A stretch of 6,361 nt of DNA, taken from the NCBI GenBank assembly GCA_030692905.1, contig JAUYBT010000076.1, forward strand, positions 1 to 6,361. The letters run 5' to 3'. This document shows, in pieces, positions 6,360 through 6,361 of this stretch (positions within the stretch are counted from its first letter, which is position 1; each line of letters opens with the position of its first letter). The notes under the pieces were generated by a model. The model was not told where the DNA came from. It worked only from the letters and a program-made list of their open reading frames with translations, and did not search any database. Made by a program: the position numbers and the translations under genes. This stretch comes from Bacteroidales bacterium. Lineage in GTDB: Bacteria; Bacteroidota; Bacteroidia; Bacteroidales; VadinHA17.

Positions 6360-6361
6360 GA

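Overview
The window is about 6.4 kb of AT-rich DNA that reads as an ordinary chromosomal stretch from a member of Bacteroidota, most likely Bacteroidales or a close relative. The signs are an OstA-like protein with a Gln-at-+1 signal peptide, a DUF2795 protein of the Bacteroidetes type, a PduO-type adenosyltransferase, a methyltransferase with the HGVHSPFVF N-terminal signature, no Shine-Dalgarno sequences before the starts, and promoter-like sites of the TAnnTTTG type. No mobile element, CRISPR array, tRNA or rRNA is visible, and no gene-free stretch exceeds 100 bases.

Layout. Left end, plus strand: the last 31 codons of a gene that looks like a SurA/PpiC-type peptidylprolyl isomerase overlap the start of an OstA/LptA-like gene, forming an outer-membrane biogenesis unit. 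A strong 16-bp hairpin reaching into both stop codons then separates this unit from four minus-strand genes. Read in their own direction (right to left) these are a class I SAM methyltransferase, a MacB/LolD-type ABC ATPase, a PduO-type cob(I)alamin adenosyltransferase and a small acidic DUF2795 protein. The methyltransferase diverges from recG, which is complete and fills the right third of the window on the plus strand.

How the genes work together. The isomerase tail and the OstA-like protein fit envelope assembly (outer-membrane protein folding and LPS transport). The adenosyltransferase makes adenosylcobalamin, and RecG remodels stalled replication forks and recombination intermediates. 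The ABC ATPase has no permease next to it, and the methyltransferase substrate and DUF2795 function are unknown. Promoter-like sites before DUF2795 and the methyltransferase share an ATTG-N21-TATWTTTG layout, which suggests several short transcription units instead of one minus-strand operon.

I found no convincing new multi-gene system here. The best leads are modest: the stop-to-stop bidirectional terminator, the compact divergent promoter region before recG, the permease-less ABC ATPase, and two uncharacterised but lineage-typical proteins (methyltransferase and DUF2795).
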